DNA from: JAAXPZ01 sp965215705
Lineage (GTDB): Bacteria; Campylobacterota; Campylobacteria; Campylobacterales; Sulfurovaceae
Assembly: GCA_965215705.1 (NCBI GenBank)
Contig: CBDCEE010000003.1
Coordinates: 558,001-622,000 of the forward strand
Direction of reading: 5' to 3'
DNA: 64,000 nt
Below the pieces are notes generated by a model, which worked only from the letters and a program-made list of their open reading frames with translations, ran no database searches and was not told the origin of the DNA. Each line of letters starts with the position of its first letter. Within the stretch, counting starts at the first letter, position 1. Made by a program: the position numbers and the translations under genes. Positions 1 to 9,152 of this stretch are shown in pieces.

Positions 1-1881
1 CACAAAGAGCATCGGCTCTCCTGCCATGATTTTACCATAGGCATTCATACATAATTTGTGATGAATAATAGCCTTGTTATCCTTATAAAAAGCCACAATA
101 TCATCCCCTACTTTAGGATGACAACAGTGATCAAACTCTATCCCCTCTATCTGCTTGTTCGTATAGAATATAAAATGCTCGATCTCTTTGCTCTGAGGCT
201 TCTTATAACCTTTTTTCAAAAGCTCCCAAAAACGTACCTCTTTGATATTCTGTGAAGTAGAGAATTTATGGATCTTCTCCTTGAGCGCATCCAGATATAC
301 TGCTGCTTTGGCGATCGCTGCATCACCATTGTATCCTTTGACGATCTCTTTGATAAAGAGTGGTTTTTTGGTAAAAAGTGTGGACAATATGTTGTAGCTG
401 CTGTGCTCATCCACTTCTCGTAGCCTTTTTCGGCATTGGGCTCTGATACCACTCTTTGCCTTGGAGGTTTTGACCGTACTCTCCCAGGAGCAGTGCATTC
501 TGGGTTTGCCATCTGTGATGACCTTGACGATATCTCCATTTTTGAGGATCGTCAGGAGTGAGGCTTTCTCTTTGTTGATCAGCGCACTGGTTGCAGTCTC
601 ACCGATCTCAGAATGCACGGCATAGGCGAAATCAAGTGCCACGGAATCTTTGGGCAGAGTAAAGTAGTCCCCCTCAGGCGTAAAGACAGAGATCTCTTCA
701 GAAAAGAGATCGCTTTTGGCAAGCTCATAGAACTCCTCTACTGATTCATTCTGATAGTTCAGCCCCTTGAGCCACTCCAGATTAACATGCTCCAGACCAC
801 CTTTGTATTTCCAGTGGGCTGCTACACCAAACTCTGCGAGTTGATGCATCTCACGTGTGCGTATCTGTGCTTCTACGATCCCCTCATCATCAAAAAGTGT
901 ACTGTGGATGGTCTGATAACCATTCTCTTTGGGAAGTGCGATATAGTCTTTGAACCTGGAGATCAGTGGGGTAAACTCCAGATGGATCGCACCCAGTGCT
1001 TCGTAGCACTCCAGTGGTTCCTTCACGATAATACGTATCGCCAAGAGATCCAGTACTTCATCGATCCCTACCCCTTTGCGTTGCATCTTGAGATAGATAG
1101 AGTAGTAGTGCTTGACCCTGCCGATCACCTCGAAATCTTCCCAGTGATAGCCTGCTTTATGCAAAGTGTTTTTCACTTTTTCTATAAACGCATTGAGATT
1201 AAAATGCAGGCTTTGGTCGTTGGATTGTATATACGCGTCTATTTTTTGATACTCATGCGGGTAGATATACTTAAAACTGAGATCCTCCAGATCATTTTTG
1301 ATCCTAGAGATACCTAGTCTATGGGCGATAGGGGCATAGACCACCAAGGTCTCTTCTGAGATACGTTGTTGCTTGGCAGGGGGAAGTGCATCCAGTGTCA
1401 GCATATTGTGTAGACGATCACAAAGTTTGATGATCAGTACCCGAACATCTTCGATAGAGGCGATCAGCATCTTACGAAAGCTCAGTGCTGAGCTACTGAT
1501 ACGATCTGTTCTATCAGAAGAGACAAGATTTTCATCACGGATTGTGACGATCTTGGTCAGCCCCTCTACGATATGCTTCACATCTTTGCCAAACTGCTGC
1601 TCTATACGTGCTACAGGATAGTCTGTATCCTCTACCACATCATGTAGCAGTGCTGCGATCACCATCGTCTCATCTGCACTAAAGGATGCAGTGATCGTAG
1701 CCACAGCAATAGGATGTACGATATAGGGTTCGCCACTTTTACGAAATTGATCTACATGCAGCGTGATGGCTAGCTCCAAAGCCCTCTCAATAGGCTCTGT
1801 GATCTCTATCTGCTCTCTTAGAAAGTCTTTGGCAGCAGCGACAGTATCGACCTGCTTTATCTGTTCTAAAAAATCAGTCAT
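1..1881 (-). CDS. spoT: Bifunctional (p)ppGpp synthetase/hydrolase, RelA/SpoT family (3' end outside window)
   Basis: The frame runs open from the ATG at 1881 to the window edge (627 codons). Full-length Rel/SpoT proteins are about 700-740 aa, so the C-terminal ACT end is missing here. The N-terminal HD hydrolase domain is visible (YIVHPIAVA, then AALLHDVVEDT at about residue 70, and IKLCDRLHNM at about 150). It is followed by the synthetase domain (VLDLLAIRIIV, then ENGYQTIHSTLF at about 320) and a TGS domain (ISVFTPEGDYFTLPKDSVALDFAYAVH). HD and synthetase motifs both look intact, so it should make and degrade the stringent-response alarmone. It is the last visible gene of pyrH-rpoZ-spoT, 57 bp after rpoZ, an arrangement typical of Campylobacterota. 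Confidence 0.93.
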   Translation of the reverse strand, partial: MTDFLEQIKQVDTVAAAKDFLREQIEITEPIERALELAITLHVDQFRKSGEPYIVHPIAVATITASFSADETMVIAALLHDVVEDTDYPVARIEQQFGKDVKHIVEGLTKIVTIRDENLVSSDRTDRISSSALSFRKMLIASIEDVRVLIIKLCDRLHNMLTLDALPPAKQQRISEETLVVYAPIAHRLGISRIKNDLEDLSFKYIYPHEYQKIDAYIQSNDQSLHFNLNAFIEKVKNTLHKAGYHWEDFEVIGRVKHYYSIYLKMQRKGVGIDEVLDLLAIRIIVKEPLECYEALGAIHLEFTPLISRFKDYIALPKENGYQTIHSTLFDDEGIVEAQIRTREMHQLAEFGVAAHWKYKGGLEHVNLEWLKGLNYQNESVEEFYELAKSDLFSEEISVFTPEGDYFTLPKDSVALDFAYAVHSEIGETATSALINKEKASLLTILKNGDIVKVITDGKPRMHCSWESTVKTSKAKSGIRAQCRKRLREVDEHSSYNILSTLFTKKPLFIKEIVKGYNGDAAIAKAAVYLDALKEKIHKFSTSQNIKEVRFWELLKKGYKKPQSKEIEHFIFYTNKQIEGIEFDHCCHPKVGDDIVAFYKDNKAIIHHKLCMNAYGKIMAGEPMLFV

Positions 1882-1938
1882 ATCGGTGAGGCATCTGTAT
1901 GTACATAGTGATCACTTTCGTGTACAGCTGTCACAGTA

Positions 1939-2145
1939 TTAGCTCTCGATGGAAACTTTGAGTTTACCTTCTGCGATCTCACAGAGTGCAATATCCGTGG
2001 CTTTGGATTTTTTGATATCCATATCCACCAGTGGCGCTGCACCCCCACTCAATGCATTGGCTCTTTTACCGATGGCTTTTGCCAACAGGTAACGGTCATT
2101 GTCTACATGCTTCAACGCTTCAGCTACTATTTTTTCTAATCTCAT
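1939..2145 (-). CDS. rpoZ: DNA-directed RNA polymerase omega subunit
   Basis: A 68-aa protein starting MRLEKIVAEAL, with the omega-family segment DRYLLAKAIGKRANAL and an acidic/basic C-terminus. Omega helps fold beta-prime and assemble RNA polymerase, and in many bacteria carries part of a ppGpp site. It lies between pyrH (22 bp upstream) and spoT (57 bp downstream) on the same strand, so polymerase subunit and alarmone enzyme are probably co-transcribed. Length and position are as expected for Campylobacterota. Confidence 0.93.
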   Translation of the reverse strand: MRLEKIVAEALKHVDNDRYLLAKAIGKRANALSGGAAPLVDMDIKKSKATDIALCEIAEGKLKVSIES

Positions 2146-2167
2146 TTCAGTCCTTTATTCTGTTTAA

Positions 2168-2875
2168 TTATTTTACGATGGAACAGTTTTTGGTATCACC
2201 GCTAACTACCGCCAGCAGATTACCCTTGCCAAACATATTGCATACTGCGATAGGCAACTTATTCTCTTTGGCGAGTGCAATGGCAGTATCATCCATCACC
2301 CTGATATGCTCGCTGAGCGCTCTGTCGTATGTGAGTTCATCCAGTTTGACTGCATCATCAAACTTGTGTGGGTCTTTATCATATACACCATCGACTTTGG
2401 TTGCTTTGATCAGCATGGTCGCTTCGATCTCATTGGCTCTAAGCGTAGCCGCGGTATCTGTCGTAAAGTAAGGGTTACCTGTACCACCGGCAAATACAAC
2501 CACTCTGCCCTTCTCCAAGTGTCTTCTGGCTCGACGGATGATGAAGGATTCACCGATCTCATGCATGTCGATCGCTGACTGCAGTCTGGCATCCAGTCCG
2601 ATATACTCCAGTGCTTCTTGGATCGCTACGCCGTTGATCACGGTTGCCAGCATCCCCATATAGTCACCACTGGTACGCTTGATGATCCCATCCTTTGCAG
2701 CAGATACACCACGGATGATATTTCCGCCACCGACGACGATCGCCACCTCTGTACCATTATCTATCAGACTTTTGATCTCATCAGCAATGAATTTGAGGAT
2801 CTTGGTATCGATACCATATCCCGCCTCACCTGCCAAAGCTTCGCCAGAGAATTTGACCAAGACGCGTTTTCTCAT
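2168..2875 (-). CDS. pyrH: UMP kinase
   Basis: A 235-aa amino-acid-kinase-fold enzyme that phosphorylates UMP to UDP in pyrimidine synthesis. Visible motifs are VKFSGEAL at residues 8-15, the glycine-rich VVGGGNIIRG at about 47-56, and GGTGNPYFTTDTAA at about 130-143, which is the UMP/ATP-binding segment specific to bacterial PyrH. A TATAAT with a leader of about 25 nt lies upstream on the minus strand, so this is likely the first gene of pyrH-rpoZ-spoT. Length is typical. Confidence 0.95.
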   Translation of the reverse strand: MRKRVLVKFSGEALAGEAGYGIDTKILKFIADEIKSLIDNGTEVAIVVGGGNIIRGVSAAKDGIIKRTSGDYMGMLATVINGVAIQEALEYIGLDARLQSAIDMHEIGESFIIRRARRHLEKGRVVVFAGGTGNPYFTTDTAATLRANEIEATMLIKATKVDGVYDKDPHKFDDAVKLDELTYDRALSEHIRVMDDTAIALAKENKLPIAVCNMFGKGNLLAVVSGDTKNCSIVK

Positions 2876-2930
2876 GATAGTGCTCCCATAATTTTATCGC
2901 GATTATAGCGAATAGATGGTTAGAGAGGGT

Positions 2931-3383
2931 TTACAGAATATCCCTCAGTACGATCGCGTAATGCATCACAAAGAGATTGAGAAAAAATATCAGCATAGAT
3001 GAGCCTCTAGAGACCATATGTTCGAGCTGTGTACGCTCTTTGTTATTGGTACGATAGGCGATAACAAAATGGACAATAGTCACGAGAGTAAGGATTAGAA
3101 CCAGCGTTACTTTTTTAGTTACTGCATCCGAGATAGGCACAGTACTGTCATAAAATATCATCTCAAACAGCGAATAGTCCATGCCCAGAAGTGTACCGGT
3201 CAAAAGCAGTACCACCAGTGCCCCTACTTCAAACCAACCAAAGATCGGCCCTACATGAGGATAGACCTCTTTTTGGGCTTTTTTATCCCGTAGTGAAATC
3301 CCCAGTGCGAACATAAAGACAGATCCCCCGATCCAGGAGATCGCAGCGATCAAGTGTACATGAAAAACCCAGCCTTCCATCAT
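2931..3383 (-). CDS. Four-helix integral membrane protein, CopD/HemJ-like
   Basis: A 150-aa hydrophobic protein with four predicted membrane helices. The first helix reads FHVHLIAAISWIGGSVFMFAL, the His-then-W-GG pattern shared by the CopD and HemJ (protoporphyrinogen oxidase) superfamily. A second His in helix 3 (TIVHFVIAYR) and a third in helix 4 (VMHYAIVL) could bind haem or metal. It sits 5 bp downstream of lepA on the same strand. Assignment to copper transport or haem synthesis is not supported beyond this pattern; it could also be an uncharacterised DUF2269-like protein. Confidence 0.6.
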   Translation of the reverse strand: MMEGWVFHVHLIAAISWIGGSVFMFALGISLRDKKAQKEVYPHVGPIFGWFEVGALVVLLLTGTLLGMDYSLFEMIFYDSTVPISDAVTKKVTLVLILTLVTIVHFVIAYRTNNKERTQLEHMVSRGSSMLIFFLNLFVMHYAIVLRDIL

Positions 3384-3387
3384 GATC

Positions 3388-5199
3388 CTAACTGTCCAGC
3401 TTGAGTACAGCCATAAACGCCTCTTGGGGCACCTGTACCTTACCGATGGATTTCATACGCTTTTTACCTGCTTTTTGCTTCTCCAGAAGCTTTCTTTTAC
3501 GAGTGATATCTCCGCCATAACATTTGGCGGTGACATTTTTACCCATGGATTTGACATTGGATCGGGCAATGACATTGTTACCGATACTTGCCTGGATCGC
3601 AACTTCAAAGAGCTGCCTAGGGATGAGCTCTTTGAGCTGTGCCACAAATGCCAATCCCCTACTACGTGCTTTCTCTTCTGGTACAATGATAGAGAGTGAG
3701 TCCACCACATCTCCTGCCACACGGATGTCCAGTTTCACTAAATTGCCTGGTCTGAACCCTATCGGTTCATAATCGAAACTTGCATAGCCTTTGGTGATAG
3801 ACTTGAGCTTGTCATAGAAGTCCAGAACGATCTCATTCATCGGGATATCATACTCCAACAGTACACGGGTTTCGTTGAGATAGTCCATTTTGATCTGTAT
3901 GCCTCTACGGTCATTGAGTAGCTTGATCAGGTTTCCCACATACTCCTGTGGTGTCAGGATCGTCGCTTTAACATAGGGTTCATAGATCGTATCGACCTTT
4001 TGCGGTTCAGGGAGTTCGGCAGGATTTTGTATCTCGATCTCTTTGCCATCGGTCTGCTTGACACGGTAGACCACAGTAGGTGCAGTAGCGATCAGCTCCA
4101 GATTAAACTCACGCTCCAGACGTTCTTTGACCACTTCCATATGCAACATACCGAGGAATCCTGTCCTAAATCCTGATCCCAGTGCCATAGAGCTCTCTGG
4201 CTCAAAACTGAGAGAGGAGTCATTGAGTTTAAGCTTATTCAGAGCATCTCTGAGCTCTTCAAACTTATCTGTCTCTATGGGGTAGATACCAGCAAAAACA
4301 AAAGGCTTGGCAGGTTCAAATCCACCGATAGGCTCAGCAGTAGGGTTTTTCGCATCAGTGATCGTATCTCCTACCTGTAACTTATCTACTGTTTTGAGTC
4401 CCATGACAACGATACCGATCTCTCCCGTACGAATCTCTTCCGTTTTGATCGGTGCGATCGGGTTAGGATACATGAGATTGAGGACTTGGTTCTCATCTTT
4501 GGCACCCATAACCTTAAGTATCTGTCCCTTACGGATAGCACCGTCAAAGACACGTACCAGTGCCAATGCTCCTAAATAGTTGTCAAACCAGCTATCATAG
4601 ATCAGTGCTTTGGTAGGTGCTGTACTCTCTCCCACAGGTGAAGGGATCTTCTCTACGATCGTATCGATAAGATCTTTGACCCCTAGTCCTGTTTTGGCAG
4701 AGACTAGGCTGTGCTCCGTGGCATCGATACCGATCGCCTCTTCCAGCTCTGAAAGTACCCTGTCCGGGTCGGCAGCAGGTAGATCGATCTTGTTTACTAC
4801 AGGCAAAAGCTCCAGATCATTCTCGATCGCGATATAGACATTGGCGATCGTCTGTGCTTCGACTCCCTGAGCAGCATCTATGATGAGCAGTGCCCCATCA
4901 CTTGAGGCAAGAGAACGGCTTACTTCGTAAGAGAAGTCCACATGACCCGGAGTGTCGATAAGATTGAGGATATAGGGCTCACCGTCTTTGACATAATCGA
5001 GTCTCACCGACTGTGCCTTGATCGTGATACCTCGCTCTTTTTCGATATCCATCGTATCCATCACTTGGGCGGACATCTGTCTATCTGTGACGGCACCACA
5101 CTCCTGTATGATACGGTCAGCCAGTGTAGACTTACCATGGTCGATATGTGCGATGATAGAAAAGTTTCTAATATTTTCCTGCGGTACTTTCTTTGCCAT
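3388..5199 (-). CDS. lepA: Elongation factor 4 (back-translocating GTPase)
   Basis: A 603-aa translational GTPase matching LepA/EF4 in length and layout. G1 is AHIDHGKST at residues 17-25, G3 is DTPGHVDF at about 83-90 and G4 is NKIDLP at about 136-141. EF-G-like domains II, III and V follow, then the LepA-specific C-terminal domain (SMGKNVTAKCYGGDITRKRKLLEKQK). It remodels stalled or mistranslocated ribosomes. It starts 32 bp downstream of prs on the same strand. Confidence 0.97.
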   Translation of the reverse strand: MAKKVPQENIRNFSIIAHIDHGKSTLADRIIQECGAVTDRQMSAQVMDTMDIEKERGITIKAQSVRLDYVKDGEPYILNLIDTPGHVDFSYEVSRSLASSDGALLIIDAAQGVEAQTIANVYIAIENDLELLPVVNKIDLPAADPDRVLSELEEAIGIDATEHSLVSAKTGLGVKDLIDTIVEKIPSPVGESTAPTKALIYDSWFDNYLGALALVRVFDGAIRKGQILKVMGAKDENQVLNLMYPNPIAPIKTEEIRTGEIGIVVMGLKTVDKLQVGDTITDAKNPTAEPIGGFEPAKPFVFAGIYPIETDKFEELRDALNKLKLNDSSLSFEPESSMALGSGFRTGFLGMLHMEVVKERLEREFNLELIATAPTVVYRVKQTDGKEIEIQNPAELPEPQKVDTIYEPYVKATILTPQEYVGNLIKLLNDRRGIQIKMDYLNETRVLLEYDIPMNEIVLDFYDKLKSITKGYASFDYEPIGFRPGNLVKLDIRVAGDVVDSLSIIVPEEKARSRGLAFVAQLKELIPRQLFEVAIQASIGNNVIARSNVKSMGKNVTAKCYGGDITRKRKLLEKQKAGKKRMKSIGKVQVPQEAFMAVLKLDS

Positions 5200-5231
5200 C
5201 TAATTCCTAATTTCTAATTTCTGATTCGTTA

Positions 5232-6170
5232 CTATGAGTGTAAAGGAAAGAGTGAATTGACACTCTCATTGTTCTGTACTCTACGGATCACTTCGCCTAA
5301 CATAGACGCGGTAGAGAGTACTTTGATTTTGCTACTCATCTTCTTGAGAGGGATGGTATTGGCTACAACCAACTCATCCAACTCTCCTGCATCGATACGA
5401 TCATAGGCAGGTCCAGAGAGTACGGGGTGCGTACAGCATGCCATGACTGAGGTAGCGCCTAGCTTTCTAAGTGCTTGGGCTCCTTTCATCATCGTACCTG
5501 CAGTGTCAATCATATCATCGATGAGGATAACATCTTTGCCCTCTACTTCACCGATCACATTCATCACCTCTGCCTCATTGGCTTTCTCTCTTCGTTTGTC
5601 GATGATCACCATATCGAGTCCTAGCTTTTTGGCAAAGTATCGCGCCCGTGCCACACCACCTACATCTGGTGAAGCGATAATAGGATTGGCAAAGTTCTTG
5701 GCTTTGATATAGTCCATAAACAAGATTGCACCATAGAGGTTGTCTACAGGAATATCAAAAAATCCCTGTATCTGAGAGGCATGCAGATCCACAGTCACCA
5801 TACGGGTGATCCCTGCGGTCTCCATGAGGTTGGCTACGAGTTTGGCTGAGATAGGGACACGAGGAGCCGCTTTTCTATCCTGTCTGGCATAGCCATAATA
5901 AGGGACGATAGCAGTGATCGATTTGGCAGAAGAACGCTTGAAAGCATCTGTCATGATCAGTAGTTCCATGAGATTGGCATTGGCAGGTGCACAGGTCGGC
6001 TGGATGATAAACACATCTTTCCCCCGAACACTCTCTGCGATCTGTACAGAGATCTCTCCATCTGAGAATCGTTTGATAGAGACTGGAGAGAGTGGCATCT
6101 CCAAGTATTTGGCTACTTCTTTTGCTAGCGCTTCGTTTGCTGTTCCGGAAAAAAGCATATAGTTACTCAT
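5232..6170 (-). CDS. prs: Ribose-phosphate pyrophosphokinase
   Basis: A 312-aa PRPP synthase, which transfers pyrophosphate from ATP to ribose-5-phosphate to supply nucleotide, His and Trp synthesis. Visible features are the ATP/Mg segment DLHASQIQGFFDIPVDNLY at about 128-146, the flexible loop KRREKANEAEVM, and the PRPP loop ILIDDMIDTAGTM at about 215-227. Length is standard for class I enzymes. It precedes lepA and is divergent from the DUF2062 gene across 135 bp. Confidence 0.96.
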   Translation of the reverse strand: MSNYMLFSGTANEALAKEVAKYLEMPLSPVSIKRFSDGEISVQIAESVRGKDVFIIQPTCAPANANLMELLIMTDAFKRSSAKSITAIVPYYGYARQDRKAAPRVPISAKLVANLMETAGITRMVTVDLHASQIQGFFDIPVDNLYGAILFMDYIKAKNFANPIIASPDVGGVARARYFAKKLGLDMVIIDKRREKANEAEVMNVIGEVEGKDVILIDDMIDTAGTMMKGAQALRKLGATSVMACCTHPVLSGPAYDRIDAGELDELVVANTIPLKKMSSKIKVLSTASMLGEVIRRVQNNESVNSLFPLHS

Positions 6171-6305
6171 CTGTTTTGCCCCTGTGTAGTAAAGTGTGGT
6201 ATTTTACAGTATTGTTAATAAAAAGGCGGTGATTCAAACCATTTTAAAGCAGTGAATGACTAAACTGTCACTTGAGATGCTCAAAACAAACTGAGAGATG
6301 GGGAT

Positions 6306-6797
6306 ATGATACGAAAGACCTTCAAAAAAAATCATGACAAACCACAAGGGAAGATCGACAAACTGATAGAGAAGTACAACCTTCCCAAAGAATATCTCGC
6401 TGTCAACCGTAGATCGATCTCTCGGGGCATCTGGTTTGGTCTGTTTTGGGGCTTTATCCCTATGCCCTTTCAAATGCTAGGTGTGATGGCACTGACACCC
6501 TTTATCCGATTCAATGTCCCTATCGCCATCGCCATGGTCTGGCTCTCTAACCCCTTTACCATGCCACCTATGTACTATATGGAGTACCTCACTGGCAACT
6601 TTATCCTCGGCTGGGAAGGGATCAGCAACGTGGAGCTCACTATGCACTGGTTCAGAAGCCACTGGGATGAGGTCGTGATCCCGCTCTATGTCGGTACTGC
6701 TTTTTATGCTATCGTCGTCTCTACACTGATCTACTTTCTGATCAACTGGCTCTGGGTCCGCTCTGTCAAGCATGAGTGGAAGCAAAGACGAAGATAA
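6306..6797 (+). CDS. DUF2062 membrane protein
   Basis: A 163-aa protein whose core SISRGIWFGLFWGFIPMPFQMLGVMAL and WLSNPFTMPPMYYMEYLTG are signatures of the DUF2062 family. There are two to three hydrophobic segments and a basic C-terminal tail. The family has no firmly established function; members are inner-membrane proteins sometimes encoded near lipid or cell-wall genes. It is transcribed divergently from prs. Confidence 0.75.
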   Translation: MIRKTFKKNHDKPQGKIDKLIEKYNLPKEYLAVNRRSISRGIWFGLFWGFIPMPFQMLGVMALTPFIRFNVPIAIAMVWLSNPFTMPPMYYMEYLTGNFILGWEGISNVELTMHWFRSHWDEVVIPLYVGTAFYAIVVSTLIYFLINWLWVRSVKHEWKQRRR

Positions 6798-6846
6798 AAG
6801 AAGACAAATAACTTATCTCAGATTAAAATCATAACAAAGGAACACT

Positions 6847-7167
6847 ATGTCCAAAATACTCTATTGTGTCGCACAATTTACCCCTAAAAAAGGAAAACTT
6901 GAAGCACTATTTTCGGTACTCAAGAACTTAGAACCTGATACACTCAGAGAAGAAGGATGTCTACGTTATCGTGTCACCAAACATATCCAGAACCGTTTTG
7001 CACAGGGAGAGAGTATGCCAATTGTTTTCCATGAAGCATGGGCGAGCATTGAGGATTTTGAGAGGCATTGCCAGCGTGATGAGATTGTAGCCTTTTTTGA
7101 GAGAGAGTGCCTCTCGGATGAGGGGTTGGTCGAGCGCTACAATGTCACAACCTACAAGGACGAGTAG
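6847..7167 (+). CDS. Antibiotic biosynthesis monooxygenase (ABM) domain protein, putative quinol monooxygenase
   Basis: A 106-aa single-domain dimeric ferredoxin-like protein. It has the ABM/YgiN pattern: YCVAQFTPKKGKLEALFSVLKNL at the N-terminus, EEGCLRYRVTKH in the middle, and FHEAWASIEDFERHCQ in the second half. Relatives oxidise small aromatic or quinol substrates or act in stress responses; the substrate here cannot be read from sequence. A clear Shine-Dalgarno (AAGGA) precedes the ATG. Confidence 0.75.
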   Translation: MSKILYCVAQFTPKKGKLEALFSVLKNLEPDTLREEGCLRYRVTKHIQNRFAQGESMPIVFHEAWASIEDFERHCQRDEIVAFFERECLSDEGLVERYNVTTYKDE

Positions 7168-7177
7168 ACATCGCCTC

Positions 7178-7567
7178 ATGAATCTCAAAAAGTCTCTCAA
7201 GCCCATCAAAAAAAATCTCCTCCATAGAGAGAAAGCCTTTGTCACTATACGGCGAGTCTATAGCCATCTCTCTGAACTCAGCAATCGAGAGATTTTAGAC
7301 TACTACCAAGTCAAAAGTGTGAAGGAACTCAAAGCCCACATAGAACATATCAAAGATGTATTACAGCAAGAGATAGAAAACTACAAAGAAGAATTAGAGA
7401 AGATAGATACCTGTTTCTGTATCGACTCCAAAGGAGAATGCAAATATCTTTATACAAGTAAAAAAGAGGTAGAGAAGCAAATAGCCTATATCCAAGAGAC
7501 CAAACATATCAAACTGGCTCTTTATGCTTGCCCTTACCACTGTGGGTGGCATATACATACGCTTTAA
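7178..7567 (+). CDS. Hypothetical protein, coiled coil with Cys/His-rich C-terminus
   Basis: Not recognised. The frame is open upstream, but the ATG at 7178 lies 10 bp after the ABM gene and gives a sensible 129-aa protein with a basic N-terminus; an upstream start would overlap the ABM gene. A charged helical stretch (KELKAHIEHIKDVLQQEIENYKEELEKI) is followed by Cys-Phe-Cys and a later Cys, then a terminal ACPYHCGWHIHTL. The CPxHCGWH ending resembles a small metal-binding motif. Confidence 0.55.
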   Translation: MNLKKSLKPIKKNLLHREKAFVTIRRVYSHLSELSNREILDYYQVKSVKELKAHIEHIKDVLQQEIENYKEELEKIDTCFCIDSKGECKYLYTSKKEVEKQIAYIQETKHIKLALYACPYHCGWHIHTL

Positions 7568-7597
7568 GCATACAATGATTGTATTTTGAAAATGAGT

Positions 7598-8236
7598 CTA
7601 CTTTTTACTTAGCAACACCATATTCTTCCCATTGTCCCCCACATATCTCACTCCTGCCCTTTCACACATCACCTGAAATGTCTTGGGAGAAAAGAATACA
7701 ATATGCGTAGGATCTCTGCGGTAGTACCACTGTAGATAGGCTTCTCTCTTGCCATAGGAGAACTCTGTTCGTATCGCCAGTGTACCACCAGGACTTAAGA
7801 GTGATACAAGCTCTGCAAAGACTGCCATAGGGTCATGTAGATGCTCGAAGACCTCTACTGAAGTGATCAGATCATATCTCTGATCCTGATAGGTACTGTC
7901 AGGATGGTAGATCGGGTCATATACCCTACTCTCTGCTCCCTGCCCGGCAAGCATATCTGCCAACAGTGTACTCCTACCAGACCCAAAGTCTAATGCTACA
8001 GAAGGCTTCTCACTCTGAGGTAAGACAAAATCCAAAAACTGCTGAAAGTATCTCTGATACCCCTCATCCTCAGCATGATTTTCATGGAGGCCATAGCGTC
8101 TCTTCTGTGTCTCAAAATCTTCATAGGTTTTGGGGTCTTTGAAAATAACACCACAATGACTGCAAAGATAGGTCTCTACGCCCATCTGAGTATCTCTGAA
8201 ACGCTTGGTATCAGCATCGCAAATTATACACTGCAT
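7598..8236 (-). CDS. Class I SAM-dependent methyltransferase with N-terminal zinc ribbon
   Basis: A 212-aa protein. The start chosen is the ATG at 8236, giving MQCIICDADT; the open frame extends further upstream but only inside yigZ. An N-terminal four-cysteine ribbon (CIIC, then CSHC) precedes a class I methyltransferase core: motif I VALDFGSGRSTLLADML, a post-I acidic residue in RVYDPI, and DLITSVEVFEHLHDP. The ribbon-plus-Methyltransf_11/23 layout is common among sugar- or surface-modifying enzymes, but the substrate is unknown. Its start overlaps the 3' end of yigZ by 13 bp. Confidence 0.75.
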   Translation of the reverse strand: MQCIICDADTKRFRDTQMGVETYLCSHCGVIFKDPKTYEDFETQKRRYGLHENHAEDEGYQRYFQQFLDFVLPQSEKPSVALDFGSGRSTLLADMLAGQGAESRVYDPIYHPDSTYQDQRYDLITSVEVFEHLHDPMAVFAELVSLLSPGGTLAIRTEFSYGKREAYLQWYYRRDPTHIVFFSPKTFQVMCERAGVRYVGDNGKNMVLLSKK

Positions 8237-8799
8237 ATGATCGTCCGTCCTGCCAGTTCTCTGAATGCCTCTATCTTCTCCTGTGTAGCAGAGATTGACC
8301 AAGAAACATCAGAAGCAAACTCCTTTTTTACATCGAAGATATCTACCTGATCCAGCAAGTATTCAATCCGCTGTACAGCAGAGTATTCCGACTGATAGGA
8401 GAAAATATGAAGTTTCTCATATTTTTTGATATTAGATTCTGCAATAACCTCTTTAGTCGCCTGTGTGTAGGCCCTTACCAGTCCTCCGATACCCAGCTTT
8501 GTACCCCCGAAATAGCGCACGATTAGTACCGCTGTATTGATCATCTCTTCCCCTCTGAGGACATTGAGTGCAGGTACCCCTGAGCTGCCTTTTGGCTCAC
8601 CGTCATCGGAGCTGTTCTCTACGATCTGATCATGCTCGTTGAGTCTACGCAGGGCATAGACCACATGGCGGGATTTGGGATGCTCAGCGCGTAGCTTTTC
8701 CTGCAATCCCTCAAACGCTGAGATAGGTACCAGATGGGCGATAAACTTGGACTGTTTGATCTCTACTGTAGCACTGTATGGCTCTTCAATCGTATTCAT
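8224..8799 (-). CDS. yigZ: YigZ/IMPACT family protein (UPF0029)
   Basis: A 191-aa protein with the UPF0029 core NSSDDGEPKGSSGVPALNVL, followed by AVLIVRYFGGTKLGIGGLVRAYTQA, both family hallmarks, and a C-terminal DUF1949-like domain. Eukaryotic IMPACT relatives regulate Gcn2 signalling; the bacterial role is unsettled. It overlaps the VanZ-like gene by 4 bp and the methyltransferase by 13 bp, so hemH, vanZ-like, yigZ and the methyltransferase form a compact minus-strand operon. Confidence 0.85.
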   Translation of the reverse strand: MNTIEEPYSATVEIKQSKFIAHLVPISAFEGLQEKLRAEHPKSRHVVYALRRLNEHDQIVENSSDDGEPKGSSGVPALNVLRGEEMINTAVLIVRYFGGTKLGIGGLVRAYTQATKEVIAESNIKKYEKLHIFSYQSEYSAVQRIEYLLDQVDIFDVKKEFASDVSWSISATQEKIEAFRELAGRTIICSV

Positions 8800-9152
8800 C
8801 TCAGAAGCCTTCTGAGATATTTATAGAGTTTCAGCCCCATAAAAGTACCGATCGCATCCGCACCGATATCTGCCATCTCTGTACTTCTGTCTGGGGTGAA
8901 GTACTGTGACGCTTCGATAAATGCACCATAGAGGATCAAGAGTGTCAGAGAATGAAAATAACTGATCCTAAAGCCCATGCGTAGCAGAAACCCTAACACC
9001 ATAAAAGCAAACACATGACTCACTTTATCTGACCAGTGCAGTTGTGGGGCTTGGTTTTGTGGGAGCATAGCGAGGATATAGATCGCTATGATAGCGATGA
9101 TAAAAAGCCACTTGAAAAGCTTTTGATACCTATAGAGTAGCGATCTGCTCAC
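8796..9152 (-). CDS. VanZ-like membrane protein
   Basis: A roughly 118-aa membrane protein. The region FIIAIIAIYILAMLPQ, then WSDKVSHVFAFMVLGFLL, then YGAFIEASQYFTPDRSTEMADIGADAIGTFMG, matches the VanZ-like family (four helices, conserved D-K-x-x-H and E-x-x-Q). The open frame reaches 9257 but that part overlaps hemH. A GTG at 9152 preceded by GGAG at seven-base spacing is the likelier start, overlapping hemH by 23 bp. Function is unknown; VanZ itself confers mild teicoplanin resistance. Confidence 0.7.
   Translation of the reverse strand: MSRSLLYRYQKLFKWLFIIAIIAIYILAMLPQNQAPQLHWSDKVSHVFAFMVLGFLLRMGFRISYFHSLTLLILYGAFIEASQYFTPDRSTEMADIGADAIGTFMGLKLYKYLRRLLR

Noticed and set aside
787..1317. 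176-codon open frame on the plus strand
   Set aside because: Antisense shadow of spoT without any family signal.
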